This document shows, piece by piece, positions 20,825-33,218 of a stretch of 64,000 nucleotides of DNA. The DNA lies in contig SPDT01000001.1 of the NCBI GenBank assembly GCA_008477525.1, positions 558,001-622,000 on the forward strand, read 5' to 3'. The notes under the pieces were generated by a model that saw only the letters and a program-made list of their open reading frames with translations, had not been told where the DNA came from and ran no database searches. The DNA comes from Hypomyces perniciosus (lineage: Eukaryota; Ascomycota; Sordariomycetes; Hypocreales; Hypocreaceae). The translations under genes were made by a program, and so were the position numbers. Positions within the stretch are counted from its first letter, which is position 1; the number at the start of each line of letters is the position of its first letter.

Positions 20825-21895
20825 ATGGAGAAACCCGAGGCTATTGCGTCAGAGCCTGACGAAAAGCCCGAGCAATCAGGGAGCTCGTGGCCACTCTGGA
20901 GGGAGATCATCATTGCTGGCGCCGTTCTTCTCGCGATGGCCATCTCCCTGGGAGTCGGCCTAGGCGTGGGCCTGCCACGAAGAGGGAGCAGCGGTGATGA
21001 TAATGAAAATGGCGGAAATAGCTCCAATCCCAGTGGTCTTCAAAACGGCCCCAATCGGACAACTTCATGGCATCCCCAGGTCAATGCTACATGGCAGATT
21101 GTCCTCAAGACCAAAATTAAGGTCAATGGGGTTGGAAACCCCAACGTCGATGTCTGGGACCTGGATCTCTTCGAAAACGACGCCGAGACGCTCAAGTCTC
21201 TACATGACGCTGGTAAAAAGGTCATATGCTACTTCAGTGCCGGCTCCTACGAGGACTTTAGACCAGACAAGGACAAATTCAATGCGTCAGACTTGGGCAA
21301 GCCGCTCGGTGGATGGCCTGATGAGCGCTGGTTGAAGCTAGATAGTGAAAACGTCCGCAATATCATGAAGGAGCGTATCAGGCTGGCTTGGTTAAAAGGG
21401 TGTGATGCCATCGATCCCGACAACGTAGATGGCTACGTGAGTGCTTCGATTCGACAAAGAAGAACCAGACAGCTAACAATGGAGAAACAGCAAAATGACA
21501 ATGGACTCAACCTCACAGCCCAGGATTCCATTGACTTCCTGAAGTTCCTCCATCAGCAGGCTCAGCCGTATCACATGGCCATTGGCCTCAAGAATGCAGG
21601 CGGCATTATCCCTGATGTACTTGATATCGTGGACTTTTCAGTGAATGAGCAATGCGCCCAGTACAAGGAGTGCCAGACGTTTTCTGCCTTCATACGAGCT
21701 GGAAAGCCTGTCTTCCATATTGAATACCCAGATGGCGCACCAAAGATCGACCCTAAGCGGGCTGAGGAGCTTTGTTCGCATACCGGCATTTCTGCTGGCT
21801 CAGATCACTTCAGCACAGTACTCAAGAAGATGAACCTCGATGGTTTTGTACAGTACTGCGATGGCAAGCAGTACAATACCCCATTAGGGATATGA
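20825..21895 (+). CDS. GH114 endo-alpha-1,4-polygalactosaminidase, membrane-anchored
   Basis: Start at ATG 20825 (MEKPEAI); two exons, 20825-21436 and 21491-21895, giving 338 residues. Residues about 25-50 form a single hydrophobic segment (IIIAGAVLLAMAISLGVGLG) after an acidic cytosolic stretch, which suggests a type II signal anchor. The catalytic domain follows a short Gly/Asn/Ser-rich linker: WQIVLKTKIKVNG, VWDLDLFENDAETLKSLH, VICYFSAGSYEDFRPD, GCDAIDPDNVDGY, and MAIGLKNAGGIIPDVLDIVDFSVNEQCAQY. These are GH114 family blocks; such enzymes hydrolyse galactosaminogalactan-type polymers. The intron (GTGAGT, branch CTAAC, CAG) is 54 nt and contains no stop, so an unspliced frame exists. Splicing restores DGYQNDNGL, the family consensus. 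Confidence 0.9.
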   Translation: MEKPEAIASEPDEKPEQSGSSWPLWREIIIAGAVLLAMAISLGVGLGVGLPRRGSSGDDNENGGNSSNPSGLQNGPNRTTSWHPQVNATWQIVLKTKIKVNGVGNPNVDVWDLDLFENDAETLKSLHDAGKKVICYFSAGSYEDFRPDKDKFNASDLGKPLGGWPDERWLKLDSENVRNIMKERIRLAWLKGCDAIDPDNVDGYVSASIRQRRTRQLTMEKQQNDNGLNLTAQDSIDFLKFLHQQAQPYHMAIGLKNAGGIIPDVLDIVDFSVNEQCAQYKECQTFSAFIRAGKPVFHIEYPDGAPKIDPKRAEELCSHTGISAGSDHFSTVLKKMNLDGFVQYCDGKQYNTPLGI

Positions 21896-22351
21896 GGATG
21901 CTCTCTTTTTTCATGTAAACCTACGGTTGATAGATACCCTTTCGACTATTTATATAGTAGTTGATCAAACGCTGTTTCGATCCGATTTCTTTACAAGCTT
22001 ACGAAGTAGGTGGTGACAAAATCGATTACAACCGCAGTGGCTCGGTTAGACAATACTAGCAGGTTTGTGCTCCATCGTGAAGAATCAAGCAAGTTTATAG
22101 AGCATTCACCTTTGAGCAACCAATATATCCCTGAAATCTACAACCACAATTGCCGCGATTTTGCAGTACTTCATTGAATTGCAGAATCTTTTCGCATGTA
22201 AGTGGGAGGAGGAATGTGGTTGGCGAACCCCGCCATGAAGATTGACATTGACCCCACCTAAGATATCCAAGAGCATCATCTGCACCATAACCTTTCTGTC
22301 CCAACTCCAAAACACTCAATTTTTCACGTATCGCGATACAGATCTCTCACA
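21896..22351. other. Spacer GH114 / GIR2
   Basis: 456 bp. It includes the GH114 3' flank (TATATAG near 21951) and the promoter of the RWD gene. Nothing else seen. Confidence 0.55.
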
Positions 22352-23143
22352 ATGGGTCGCGAGGAGCAGGTCGAAGAGCGCGAAGTGCTCGAATCCATCT
22401 TTCCCGAAGAAATCACCGGTTCGCAAGCTCCTCCACACTCCCCTCTGCCATCAAAAATCTTTCCAACTCGCCTCTAACCACTTCACAAACAACCGACAGA
22501 TATATCCGAAACCGAATTCAGGATAACAGTAACCCTCGATATCCCCGACGAAGAAGATACAGACGCCGAACCCCCTAGTTTCTCCATCTCCATCCGCTAT
22601 CCAGACGAATACCCCGACGTCGCTCCTCATCTCGACATCCTCGCCCCTCCCAATGCCACCTCCCATGAATACTTCAGCGTCAGCGACGACCGCGACCAGC
22701 TCCTCGCTGGTCTCACAGACACTGTCCAGGAAAACCTCGGCATGGCCATGGTCTTCACGCTTTATTCCTCTCTGAAAGAAGCCGCGGAGCAGCTCATCCA
22801 GGACAGGAAGGACGCCGTCGCCAAAGTGCGCGAGGAAGCAGTCTTGGCCGCAGAGCGCGAGGAGAACAAGAAGTTCCACGGCACGCCCGTCACGCCGGAG
22901 ACGTTTATGAAGTGGCGCGAGGACTTCCTCAGGGAGATGGAGGAGCAGAGACTAAGAGAGGAAGAGGAGAAGCTGGCGGAGCTGAAGAAGGCCAAGGTCA
23001 AGGAGCCCATTAAGCTGACGGGCAAGCAGCTCTGGGAGAGAGGTCTGGTTGGGAAGGTTGATGAGGGTGAGGGTGAGGGTGAGGAGGAGGAGGATGGGGT
23101 GCCGACAGAGGGGATTGAACAGCTTAAGGTTGAGGCGAATTGA
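22352..23143 (+). CDS. GIR2: RWD-domain protein, Gir2/RWDD1 type
   Basis: Exons 22352-22418 and 22500-23143 join to 711 nt (236 residues). The RWD domain begins MGREEQVEEREVLESIFPEEIT and continues with SFSISIRYPDEYPDVAPHLDIL, containing the diagnostic YPxxxP turn. A charged coiled-coil follows (about residues 120-200, REEEEKLAELKKAKVKEP), then KLTGKQLWERGLVGK, a conserved block of Gir2/RWDD1. In yeast Gir2 binds Gcn1 and the GTPase Rbg2 and tunes Gcn2 signalling. The donor is a weak GTTCGC, but a CTAAC branch site is present and the join restores the RWD fold. Convergent with ACL4. Confidence 0.88.
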
Positions 23144-23495
23144 AATACTCGCTGCAATGAAGAAGAATAATGCATTTTTTGTATGGAGTTTTGGGGCTAT
23201 TTCCTGGGATTCTTGGAGAGGGTGAGATGGATTGTCTATTGAATGTTGACAAAAGTGAAATGGCAATGCCTTGGATGGATAGAAACCAAACTTGCCGTGA
23301 CATATCATTGACCATGGTCACCAGAAATCTTGGGTATATCGGGTTCTAAACTGGTAGTATTTCCAGTATATCCACGGGAAGCAAAAAACAAACAAACAGC
23401 AAGCTTCCTATTATTCACAAAAACAACCTTTTTCTTTGTTCTCTGCCCCATCCAACGCCGTCTAATGTCAGTCATCGTTTATTCATATTCAAGTC
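23144..23495. other. Convergent spacer GIR2 / ACL4
   Basis: 352 bp between facing stop codons; two 3' UTRs expected. No further feature seen. Confidence 0.55.
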
Positions 23496-24617
23496 TCAGC
23501 CCTCCATTTCCTCATCCTCATCGTCGTTTTCATCATCGCTAATGCCAGACCACTCCTCTTCGTCCTCGCCCTCCGGAGGCTCGCCAAGCTCCCTGTTGAT
23601 ACTCTGCAGGAGCTCTACCGCATGTCCACCAAGCCTCTCATCCTCGTACTCCTGCAGCTCATAGAGCTTCAGACACTGAGTCAACCATTTTCTTGAGTAC
23701 CCCCATGTCGACTTCCACTCCTCGGCGGCAGTATTGCCGTTCTGCTGCGCCTTGGCTTCTCGCAGCTTCTCGCCCGCGACGTACATGCACCAACCGCCCA
23801 GATACCACACCTCAACGCTAGAGTCGTCATCCGTGACCAGTCGCTCCAGCACAACCAAGGCCTGCTCCTGCATATCGGCTTCCATGAGCAGTCGAGCCAA
23901 GCTGACTCTTGTGGGGAACTCGGGCACGGCAGGGTGCTCAGGCGGCAGATCCTGCCAGATCTCCAGACTTCGTTTCAGGGCAGTACGCGCCTCCTCACCG
24001 CGCGCTTGTGAGATGCGCACATTGGCCACCGTCTGCCAAGTCTCTGCGTAATTGGGAGCAATCATCATGGCTTCCGTGATGAGCGCCTCGCAGCGCTGCT
24101 CCGCGTCCGACTCCCAGGACAAGTCGGTCATGTAGACCTCAGCGACGGCGCACAGCACGCCGCCGAGTTTGCTCTGCCTCTCTTCAAGGAGGGCCTGCTG
24201 CTCCGGCGTCTTGTTGGCGACATCGTTCAAGGTCTGGATCTGTTTCCGCAGCGCTGAAGCACCTCTCTCAAACCACTTGACGCTATCCTGGCCACCCTCC
24301 TCGCTCAGTTGCGCCATGAACAAAAACTTCTCAGGTCCACCGCCGACCTTGTCGTCCAAGGTTCCGTCTTCGTCCAGCTTTACGGCTCGCTCAAAGAACT
24401 CCCGTGCTTCCTCGACCTCGCCGTCTTCAACGAAAAGTATTCCGAGTAGGTTCAGGGCTTTGAGCTCGAAATCGCCTCCTGTGCCAGTTGCCTCCAGAGC
24501 CCGTGTCGCGAGCGCGATCGCCTCGTCGAGATTTCCCACTTCATATTGAGTCTCGGCATCGACGATGAGTTTGCTTGGGGTTTGGTCCTTCTTGTCATTG
24601 GCCCGGTTTGGCGCCAT
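23496..24617 (-). CDS. ACL4: TPR protein, probable RPL4 assembly chaperone Acl4
   Basis: Single exon, 373 residues, ATG at 24617 (MAPNRANDKKDQ). Tandem TPR helices are visible from about residue 15 (ETQYEVGNLDEAIALATRALEA; KALNLLGILFVEDGEVEEAREFFERAVKLD), with further units (YAETWQTVANVRISQARGEEA; EQALVVLERLVTDD). The C-terminus is strongly acidic (SDDENDDEDEEMEG). TPR count, size and acidic tail match Acl4, the dedicated chaperone that holds newly made ribosomal protein uL4 before nuclear assembly. Another TPR chaperone is possible but less likely. Transcribed divergently from RIB5. Confidence 0.82.
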   Translation of the reverse strand: MAPNRANDKKDQTPSKLIVDAETQYEVGNLDEAIALATRALEATGTGGDFELKALNLLGILFVEDGEVEEAREFFERAVKLDEDGTLDDKVGGGPEKFLFMAQLSEEGGQDSVKWFERGASALRKQIQTLNDVANKTPEQQALLEERQSKLGGVLCAVAEVYMTDLSWESDAEQRCEALITEAMMIAPNYAETWQTVANVRISQARGEEARTALKRSLEIWQDLPPEHPAVPEFPTRVSLARLLMEADMQEQALVVLERLVTDDDSSVEVWYLGGWCMYVAGEKLREAKAQQNGNTAAEEWKSTWGYSRKWLTQCLKLYELQEYEDERLGGHAVELLQSINRELGEPPEGEDEEEWSGISDDENDDEDEEMEG

Positions 24618-25167
24618 CTTAAGAGAATTCTCCAGTTGTTCTTCTATCGGTCGAATATTTCAAGACTTTCAGTAGATGAAATTCAGAAAGGCGGTTTTGT
24701 TGAAAATGGTGGATCGGTTTCATCACTCGGGTTTTGGTTGATCGATTTCACCACATATTGTGACTGCTCACTAAAAATTTTGGGCGGGCGTTATCGATAA
24801 GCAGCTTGGAGGGGTGTGGGATGCGGGGCTTCTTGGCTTGACATACATCGTCAGACAAAGAAACCGATCGATTGGTAATACTCAGTCAGCTTGGTAAGAG
24901 GACTATATCTTTCGAGTTATTATTCGACAGAGTATAAAAGCCAATGCTTGACTCTGATTGATTGATCCTCAAGTCTAATAAAACCTACATCTCAGATATT
25001 TCAACTCTATCGGTTAAGCATATTTCAGTCATATCACGCCATTCAAATAAGAGCCCCTCCTCATAACGGGTTTCTCGGCCTTCATCGTGTTTCAGCATTA
25101 ACAGACGACGAGTACGAACGCTCTTTAACCGAGTAACCAAGAAGCGCTCAGGCTGAAATCAGGAACA
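24618..25167. promoter_or_regulatory. Divergent promoter region ACL4 / RIB5
   Basis: About 550 bp shared by two divergently oriented genes. A TATAAAA box at 24933-24939 faces RIB5, about 230 bp before its ATG, suggesting a leader of up to about 200 nt. No bacterial-type FMN riboswitch fold was sought successfully; none is expected in fungi. Confidence 0.5.
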
Positions 25168-25922
25168 ATGTTCACCGGAATTGTTGAGGCGATAGGGGGT
25201 AAGTCATACAGCCATTGTCCATCAAACTGATTCCTAAGGTCATGTATGTAGTCATCACCCGCCTCGAGAAGGATGCTGCCACCGACAGCTCAGTGATGAC
25301 TGTCACAATTCCATCAGGCTCCGACCTCCTCAAGGACTGCCATGAAGGTGACTCCATTGCCATCAATGGTTGCTGTCTTACTGTCACTTCCTTCACCGAT
25401 TACACCTTCACCATCGGTGTCGCTCCCGAAACCCTACGCATCACCAACCTCGGCACACTTGTTGAGTCAAGCAGGGTGAACTTGGAGCGTGCTGTCCGGG
25501 CCGACACCCGCATGGGAGGCCACTTTGTTCAAGGCCATGTCGACACGACGGCCGATATCCTTTCAGCAACGCCAGATGGAAATGCCCTCACCTTCCGGTT
25601 CCATCCCAAGAAGCGCGAGTTCCTGCGATACATTGTGTACAAGGGCTTCATTGCCATCGACGGAACTAGCTTGACTGTCACCCAGGTGAACGATGCTGAG
25701 GGTTGGTGGGAAATCATGTTGATTTCGTATTCTCAAGAGAGGGTCGTATTGGCCGGGAAGACTAAAGGCGACTCGGTAAATATCGAGGTGGATATGATGG
25801 CCAAATATGCTGAGAAGTCGTTGGCGGGCATTCTGGGAGCAGACGGCTCCTCTTCAATCCCTCTGCTCGAAAAGATAGTTGAGCAGGTGGTTGCTAGAAG
25901 CCAAGGAGCTGGAAAGCCATAG
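25168..25922 (+). CDS. RIB5: Riboflavin synthase
   Basis: Exons 25168-25198 and 25252-25922 join to 702 nt (233 residues). The N-terminus MFTGIVEAIG is the invariant riboflavin synthase start. Two homologous lumazine-binding barrels follow: the first with GDSIAINGCCLTVTSF, the second opening with MGGHFVQGHVDTTADIL and holding GFIAIDGTSLTVTQV. The enzyme dismutates two 6,7-dimethyl-8-ribityllumazine molecules to riboflavin, the last step of vitamin B2 synthesis. The short first coding exon (31 nt) is set by the GTAAGT donor and the family start. It is convergent with MUS81 with only 99 bp between stops. Confidence 0.95.
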
Positions 25923-26021
25923 GGCGCTTATCTATAGAAGTACACTTCATAAATCATAAGATAATATTGGACGGAGCAAATATTCAGGCGATTTTTCGTC
26001 TCATCAGCCAGCAAAGTCGTT

Positions 26022-27782
26022 TCAAGCATCACCCCATACTTCCGCGATTTTCTGGCTCAACGGCTTCGATATCTTCTTGCGTCCAACCAAATGAGTCATC
26101 TGGGTTGACACAAGCTCTCGTTTGCGCTTCTTTCCTTGTTCGCCCGTCTCACAGGCTTGGAACGCCTTGACGAAGTCATATGGGGTCTTCCATTTTCGCT
26201 GGATTTCGAGCGCGCGTTCTCCGGTGAGGCCTCTTGTAGTCATCAGCATCTTGAGATAAATATCCCTGAGTGTCATCATTTCCGATTTCGATGCCAAGGA
26301 GGCAAAGGCCGGATAGGTGATGTAATATCCAACCGATGGCTCCTTTTCGTGCAAGTGTTGGATCAAACGAGAGTAATTCTGCGCCGTAATAACCTTGGTG
26401 GGAATCACATTCAAAGGCTTGGTTTCATAGGTCCGCTTGAGCATGGCAGTCAACCGGGCCAGATACTTGATCGTATCATCCATTTTCAGCGTCCGCTTTA
26501 CAAAGTAGCCGTTAACAACTTGTGTCGACGCAATGGCAGATTGGACTGCTTCCTCGTATCTTTGGTATGACGCGAGGTCCATTGAGATCTCTTCAATGAG
26601 ATAAACCACTTTTTTGACTCCAGATCTCTTGAGTCGAAACTTTTGCTCATGGAATCGACCATCTTTGATACTGCCAATCAAGTCATCAAGACGTTTCCTC
26701 TCCACAATCCAGTCCAAGACGACTTCGTCGCCCTCTGCGCCGTGTCTCGATAGCAAGGTAGAGTCGTGACATTTGGCGATCCATTGGATGTCACCGAGTT
26801 CCAAGCTTCTCATTATAGGCTTTATACCTTGTTTTGCAAGTTCTTCCTGCATGTAGTCTCGATCAGTCTTGGCTCTGACTTCTCGGACGTCGAGAAGCAA
26901 GTGGACCGTAAACGACCCGGGTGGAAGTCTGATTGGCGTGAAACTGGGCAAATCACCATCTTCAGACACCGTGGGGCCCTCGGAGACAACATTTTGATAC
27001 AATGAGGTCCCTTCAGTCACTGCTGCAGGTTCGATGGGGTCTGGAGTCAAGGCCCGATCACCAGCAGCAACGGAAGACTGCAGCTCTAGTTGGCGTCTTG
27101 GTTCCGGTTGGTCGTTTGTATTGTTCTCAGACTGCCACTGATTCGTCTCTTTGATCCGCTTCACCACAGCCCATCCCTCATCTGTCAGGGCGTATCTGCG
27201 CAAAGGACGCCCCCTCTCGTAGATAAGCTCCTTTTGTACTAGTGTCTTCATCGAGTTCCAAGCAGTATAGAATTTTGTGGGATCACTAGGAGTAGTGAAA
27301 GATGCATCACAATGTGGTTGAGAAACCTCTATGAGCTCCGTCTTCGTCATGCTAGACGAGGCCTCTTCAGGGAGAGTAGACAGGCCAAGAAGCAGTGCAT
27401 ATGCGCCAGATCGAAAGGCGGGAACGTATGCCTTCGGCTGCCTAGTTTTCTTCTTTGGTTTTGACGCCCCATCTACATCATTTGCTTCCTCGTTGCGAGC
27501 TCTTTCAGCAGCTTTCCTCGTTTGTGGGTGCTCGGGCATTGGCAAGCCATTTTGTTGGCAGTGCTTCCTTAGTTTATCCTCGAGGCGTTCACAAAGTTTA
27601 GGACCAAATCCCTTGAGTTGCTGAAGCGATGCCGGATGCTCAAAGGCGATGGGGCATGCCTTGAGAGAATCATATGCGTTCTTGTATGTTGTGATGCCCT
27701 TGGAATTGCGTTCTCTGGCAACATCTAGCCATTCCTTGACCCAGGCAAGAAGCTGGGGGTTTGCACATTCGGAGTCGTCCAT
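26022..27782 (-). CDS. MUS81: Crossover junction endonuclease MUS81
   Basis: Single exon, 586 residues (ATG at 27782). N-terminal helix-hairpin-helix (ANPQLLAWVKEWLD to QQLKGFGPKLCERLEDKL) is followed by a basic linker and a winged-helix region (TKTELIEVSQPHC; GRPLRRYALTDEGWAVVKRI). The ERCC4/XPF nuclease domain has DVRE at about residue 300 and the active-site VERKRLDDL with SIKDGRFHEQKFRL. A second (HhH)2-like segment is at the C-terminus. Mus81 with Eme1/Mms4 cleaves branched DNA at stalled forks and in meiosis. All catalytic acidic and basic residues of the ERKxxxD motif are present. Confidence 0.96.
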   Translation of the reverse strand: MDDSECANPQLLAWVKEWLDVARERNSKGITTYKNAYDSLKACPIAFEHPASLQQLKGFGPKLCERLEDKLRKHCQQNGLPMPEHPQTRKAAERARNEEANDVDGASKPKKKTRQPKAYVPAFRSGAYALLLGLSTLPEEASSSMTKTELIEVSQPHCDASFTTPSDPTKFYTAWNSMKTLVQKELIYERGRPLRRYALTDEGWAVVKRIKETNQWQSENNTNDQPEPRRQLELQSSVAAGDRALTPDPIEPAAVTEGTSLYQNVVSEGPTVSEDGDLPSFTPIRLPPGSFTVHLLLDVREVRAKTDRDYMQEELAKQGIKPIMRSLELGDIQWIAKCHDSTLLSRHGAEGDEVVLDWIVERKRLDDLIGSIKDGRFHEQKFRLKRSGVKKVVYLIEEISMDLASYQRYEEAVQSAIASTQVVNGYFVKRTLKMDDTIKYLARLTAMLKRTYETKPLNVIPTKVITAQNYSRLIQHLHEKEPSVGYYITYPAFASLASKSEMMTLRDIYLKMLMTTRGLTGERALEIQRKWKTPYDFVKAFQACETGEQGKKRKRELVSTQMTHLVGRKKISKPLSQKIAEVWGDA

Positions 27783-28516
27783 ATTGAGAAATTTTTACAT
27801 GAGAAAATCCATCCATGAATGCCTTATCGAAACCAAAAAAAGAAATCACAGAAGCAACAAGTCAAGAATCAAGACCCAAAGGCAATATGGAAGTTCTGTT
27901 ACCAAGTGCGCACTCGTTTGCCTTCACGCGTTGGGGGACAGATCCACCAAGCGTTCATAGCGCGAAATCACGTGCACTATGGTGGAGACCCGCTTATATA
28001 ATTATGACGACATTGTGCAGATGGCGCCTGGATAGCGACTTTTTCGGACTGAAATGAATCCACGAATGCGCTTCAACTCTGCAGAGTCTGCACACTAAAA
28101 ATAATGCCTCTCACAGCATGGACGCGCATTACGAACATGGATGGGTTACTGATTAACTGGATTAACACTGCTTGGTGGGGGGTTGCTTTGAGTGCAACGC
28201 GGGGTCAGTCCGCCTTGCCCCCCACCACTGATGAGGAGGAGGCAGTAACAATGGCATTATTGATACGGTAGCATACGAAGTAGTAATAGAAGAGCAGACA
28301 GACAGAGATGCAGTCACTGCAAGCCTTTCAGTGGTAGCATCGAGCAAAGCAGCAGCAGCAGCAGTAGTAGGTAATAAGCAATGGCCATACATAGGAAGGC
28401 TCTAGATAGCTGTGCCAAATTTCATCATGTCGTCAACTTTTGCTTTTGGTTTCATCAATCATCAATGACGGTTCCCATGCCATCTTGGGCTCCTGGGCTA
28501 TTTGACCTTGATTGCC
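27783..28516. other. Spacer AGM1 3' flank / MUS81 promoter
   Basis: About 0.73 kb between two minus-strand genes. It contains a short CAG/TAG microsatellite (about 28351-28372). Nothing else seen. Confidence 0.55.
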
Positions 28517-30197
28517 TTACGAGCCAAACTGCTTCACAATCTGGGCCACCTTGTTGGCCAACTCATCAGCCTCATGTCGAGTTGCAGCTTCAGCATACAC
28601 ACGACAGGCATTCTCCGTACCGCTAGCGCGGGCGAAGGAGCGAGCTGTAGTGTACTTCCTAACGCACTGGTCGATCTCGTCCTGGGCACCTGGTGGGTGG
28701 CTAAGGCGTCGCTCGGCGTCTGTGGCCTTGAAGAGGTCCTTGTTGCCGACCTCGACGCGAACGAGGCGGTTGGGGAGATCGGTGTACGTCGTGGCCCAGT
28801 CCTTCAGGGACCACGCCTTGTGTGCGAGAATTACCTCCACCATGAGCATGTCGGAGATGGCGTCGCCGACAGTCTGGTTGATGAGGTCACCAACGGCAGC
28901 CAGGGTTTCCAGGGCATCCTTCTGAGCCGGGGACTGGGGTGCCTTTTCTCGGAAGACTCGCAGGGCTTCCTGTGAGAAGACGACAGTGCCATGGCCGTTG
29001 GCCTCAAAGTAGACACCAATGTCGAATTGGCAGGCTGCGTGGTGCAGGTGTTTGACACCAGTTGGGGTGAAGACCACAGGAAGCTGCAGATTCTTCTGGA
29101 TGTACGTAGTACTCGCGCCATTGGCATATGCAGTCTGGACCACGCCGATCCGGAGGTCATCCTCCAGGCCGGCGGAACGGACAAGATCGCTCAGGAAGGA
29201 GGCATTAAGGGAGGAGATTCGGTCACCGTCAAGCATAAAAAAGCCGGTGTCGGGGTCAACCCAGTAGTAGATCAGGCGGTCGGCATCACCATCAAGGGAG
29301 CAGTATCGGGCACCGGGAATGGGCTTTGGGCTCGGTGGCGCTCGCTGTTTGGTCTTGACGAAGTCGGCTCCGCACTAGAATCCGTTAGCATATAGATCGA
29401 TCCCGAAGTGCTTCACTAGAGAGATTGCCACTTACGTCGAGGTTCAGAACCTCCGGTCGGAGGACATCGTCGTTGACGACCTTGGCGTTGAGTCCCGTAA
29501 CGTCCTTCGGAATAGACTTCAGGAGCTCGGTGAGCTTGGGGCCGCCAACACCATTCGCACAATCGACTACCAGCTGGCCCTGGATCTTCTTGCCCCGCAG
29601 GGCCCGCACGAAAGCTTCAGAAAGTTTCTGATAGTAACCGGCTTCACTGACCTCTCCGTATGCCTTGGGAGTGCCCTCCGTGTTGACACAGCGAGTCAAG
29701 TAGTGCAGCTGAGGTGTAGTGAGGATCTTGTAGTCAGTGTACTCGATACCAGTGGCCTCCAGGGCATCAGCCAGGGCCGTAACAAGCTTGTGGCCAGAAG
29801 GACGGGTATCACGGCCGTAGACGACACGGCCAGGGGTGTTCAAGTCGATCTTAAGCTGTGTAGCCAAGGCCTTGTAGGTCTCGAGGAGCTCCTCGTCGGA
29901 GGGGGCGTTGACAAGACGAGTTGCGTGTGCCTCCCAGTCTTGCTCAAGCATCTCGCCCATTGGATCGACAATCTTGACGCCATTGTCGGGGGCAGGGTTG
30001 TGGCTGGCAGTGATCATAACACCGATAGCCTGGCCGCTGAGCTTGCGGCTGCGTAAGCCGGCGATGAGGCCAACACGGAACGAGACGCCCGGGAGCAGGT
30101 CGGCCTTCATGCGGAACCCGGCGGTGCCGTATGTGTAGGCATGGCCGGCTACGATGGGGTTTCTGGCCGACGCCTCGAGGAATTTGTTGTCATCCAT
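28517..30197 (-). CDS. PCM1: Phosphoacetylglucosamine mutase
   Basis: Exons 30197-29436 and 29374-28517 join to 540 codons (539 residues). It interconverts GlcNAc-6-P and GlcNAc-1-P in UDP-GlcNAc synthesis, which feeds chitin, N-glycans and GPI anchors. Ser65 of TASHNP is the active-site phosphoserine. The metal loop SLDGDADRLIYY spans the start of exon 2, and the phosphate-binding loop is ARASGTENACRVY near the C-terminus. The 62-nt intron has GTAAGT, a GCTAAC branch and TAG. Length equals that of other eukaryotic AGM1 proteins. A TATA box lies 160 bp upstream of the ATG. Confidence 0.96.
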
Positions 30198-31012
30198 GGT
30201 ACTTTTTGGTTGGGGTCGAGGAGAGGCAAGGCGAGGCGGACTGTGAGGTGAGAGGATGTGATTATGGCGAAGTCGCAGGAAGCAGGTCGAGGAGGGGAGA
30301 GAAGAGGATGGCAGGCAAGTGGGGGGACAAAAAAGAGAGACTGCAGGAGGGGACCTTATATATAGACTCTACTAAATGGTTAACTCTATATTAGTAGCAT
30401 CAGGGCCTTTTGCCGGTAGTATTGTATCATTTTAAACACCGAGTGTACCAAGTAGATACAATGAGCTATCCATAGTAATAGAGTTCCACTTTGTGGCAAT
30501 TAGAGTTATCCAGGGCAATCAAAATTAGCTATGATGAGGTTTTATTGTCCCCCCGCTTGGTAGCATCGAGGGTGGGATACGAGTAACGGCCAACTGGTTC
30601 AGCCAACAAAAAACGACCAGGAAGCGGATACGATACCACGTCAGGACCGCAGACAGAGAAAGAGATGGCGAGGGAAACGAGAGTTTGACCAATCAAACAA
30701 GAAAAAATAAATAGGCAAATGAAGCCACTTGTTATGAGCTCAACGTTGAGTCCCATTCTATACAGTCATGTAAAAGTGGTGGTATTCTCTTGTATTTTTT
30801 AAATCTTCAGTCATTCACGTTCGATGCGTTTTTCTATCTACCGTTAAACCCACACGCAAAGCCGTATATACGCCATCCAGTTCCGTCCCTTGAACATCAT
30901 GCGCCCATTTGCCTTGCCCTAGATTTGCAGCTAACCCGATCATCATGATCCCTCCTTCATGACGCTGCTTGGCAGTGCTTTTCCCATGTCTCTTTTGGAG
31001 AGATACAACCGC
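30198..31012. other. Spacer PCM1 promoter / PRMT1 3' flank
   Basis: About 0.8 kb. Besides the TATA box at 30357-30364 (its own entry) I see an A-rich tract near 30700 and the PRMT1 3' flank. No coding frame recognised. Confidence 0.55.
30357..30364 (-). promoter_or_regulatory. TATATATA box of PCM1
   Basis: TATATATA is followed by AAG on the minus strand, 160 bp before the PCM1 ATG. Spacing fits a TATA-type core promoter with a leader near 100 nt; the inference rests on motif and position. Confidence 0.5.
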
Positions 31013-32447
<1,435 letters not shown>

Positions 32448-33218
32448 CTTGAACAAAGGGCGCGTCTCTTCGTCTTCTTGCTTTTCGTTTCTAATCCGGC
32501 AGCACAACGCGAGACAGGAGGCACAAAGGGTATCGAAATTGTACTTCTTTTATAAACACCGGCGGCAAACGGGAAAAAAAAGATGTCTGTGTGAAGCGCA
32601 AACCAAAAAATCGTAGCGCCCGCTGTGCACAAAAATGCCAAGTTTGATCGGGCAGAAAATAAATTCACCCCTAGTCACCGCCCAGAGACCCCGCTACCCT
32701 TTTGATATTTTTACTGCCCATCATGGCCTAAACGGTCCGCGCCGTTGACGGAATGGCCGAGACAGTTCAGTGGCTGATCGTCAGTAATTATTTTTCCACT
32801 CGATGGCTCTTCACATAACAGACACATATTTTTCAAGAAGGATAATGCAAAGATATATAGTAATCAATTGGTGAGGTTCTAGATACTAAGGTCGTACTAA
32901 GTCTAAATACCTAGCAATGGAGATCATGTACCGACTTCCTGTGCTAGTTTGCATTCATACATCAGAATACCATCCTCAACCACGACAACCACAAAGTCAT
33001 AACTCAAGAGACATAGGTCATCTTCTCTGACCCTCTATTGATCTTCAACGTTCCTATTTCGTAGCATTCGAATATCCATGGAAGGATGCCGTCCTTCCTA
33101 ACGGGCCACTGCTTTTTATCTCCTCATTAAGTAGGCAAACCAACTCCAAAACGCCAATACATGCAAAATCCGACCACAACCAGCTCAAAAAAGGGTCCTC
33201 AAGATGCATTATTTTTTT
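32448..33218. other. Spacer PRMT1 promoter / NSA2 3' flank
   Basis: About 0.77 kb. Includes an A-rich stretch near 32570-32590 close to the PRMT1 start. No gene recognised. Confidence 0.55.

Noticed and set aside
25021..25167. FMN riboswitch before riboflavin synthase
   Set aside because: I could not see the conserved aptamer core, and such riboswitches are a bacterial feature.
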